NCBI GenBank assembly: GCA_030632095.1
Contig: DAOVJU010000240.1
Span: 1 to 5,890 of the forward strand
Source: Chlorobiota bacterium
GTDB taxonomy: Bacteria > Bacteroidota > Bacteroidia > Bacteroidales > B39-G9
Reading direction: 5' to 3'
DNA: 5,890 nt
Part shown: positions 5,741 to 5,890 of the stretch, in pieces
Layout of the letters: every line of letters starts with the position of its first letter
Numbering within the stretch: the first letter of the stretch is position 1
Notes under the pieces: generated by a model
Told to the model about the DNA's origin: nothing
The model's input: the letters and a program-made list of their open reading frames with translations, nothing else
Database searches by the model: none
Program-made: the position numbers and the translations under genes

Positions 5741-5890
5741 ATGTTAGGAATTTTTCACAAAGTATCCATTTGGACAGTTATTGTACTATTTCTGTTTTCT
5801 GCATTTCAGGCAAGTTCACAAGAATATCTTGTTGAATGGGAAAACATGAAAGGCGTTTTTATCGAGGAATACGACCTTATTAAAGGTACA
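5741..5890 (+). CDS. 5' part of a secreted, probably surface, protein (cut by window edge)
   Basis: An ATG at 5741 opens a frame that stays open to the last base (50 codons), so this is the beginning of a gene that continues beyond the window. Residues 1-27 form a good signal peptide: basic/polar start MLGIFHK, hydrophobic core at about 9-22 (SIWTVIVLFLFSAF), and QASSQ with likely cleavage before Q27. The mature start reads EYLVEWENMKGVFIEEYDLI. The V-x-W-x-N-x-x-G-V pattern followed by L-x-K resembles, from memory, a repeat in large Bacteroidota surface proteins (VxWTNLVGVxVxGNxLTK). That similarity is tentative and covers only about 20 residues. The gene follows the small secreted-protein gene by 35 bases without a visible terminator. 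Function, full length and any C-terminal sorting domain cannot be seen. Confidence 0.7.
   Translation, partial: MLGIFHKVSIWTVIVLFLFSAFQASSQEYLVEWENMKGVFIEEYDLIKGT

Noticed and set aside
5653..5835. Plus-strand frame of 60 codons spanning the end of the secreted-protein gene and the start of the next
   Set aside because: It is out of frame with both neighbours, each of which has a convincing signal peptide and sensible spacing.

Overview
The window looks like chromosomal DNA from a member of the Bacteroidota, probably a free-living or environmental lineage near Bacteroidales/Marinilabiliales. The evidence is AT-rich sequence, A-rich stretches rather than Shine-Dalgarno motifs in front of the start codons, TAnnTTYG promoter-like elements, a lipoprotein whose Cys is followed by acidic residues, and secreted proteins with signal peptides ending in (S/T)xSQ. 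The phylum is a confident inference; anything narrower is a guess. I see no mobile element, CRISPR array, rRNA or tRNA, and no obviously new defence or biosynthetic system.

Layout. (1) 1-164 is a leader region with a hairpin that could end a transcript entering from the left, and a possible promoter for the first gene. (2) Plus-strand pair 165-1610: a DEDDh 3'-5' exonuclease with an ExoX-like C-terminal domain, then a FAHD1-type acylpyruvase/oxaloacetate decarboxylase. (3) Minus-strand cluster 1645-4843, read right to left: mqnA (chorismate dehydratase, futalosine menaquinone pathway), a small lipoprotein, a long NfeD-family membrane serine protease, and a GNAT acetyltransferase that overlaps the end of the nfeD-like gene. 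The two transcription units converge at about 1611-1644. (4) 4844-5252 is a 409-base gap between divergent genes. It holds two promoter-like elements and one suggestive but unsupported open stretch. (5) Plus-strand pair 5253-5890: a small secreted beta-rich protein, then the start of a second secreted protein cut by the window edge. The first residues of its mature part resemble a tryptophan-containing motif that I associate with large Bacteroidota surface proteins.

How the parts relate. The first four functions are housekeeping or general stress functions: nucleic acid trimming, central carbon clean-up, menaquinone synthesis and membrane quality control. The shared TAnnTTCG element occurs only in front of the three genes that begin proposed transcription units (165, 4843 and 5253). 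It is not seen in front of the internal genes, which supports the operon boundaries given here. The most interesting part is the right edge, where a small secreted protein and a larger, truncated surface-type gene begin a locus whose purpose lies outside the window.
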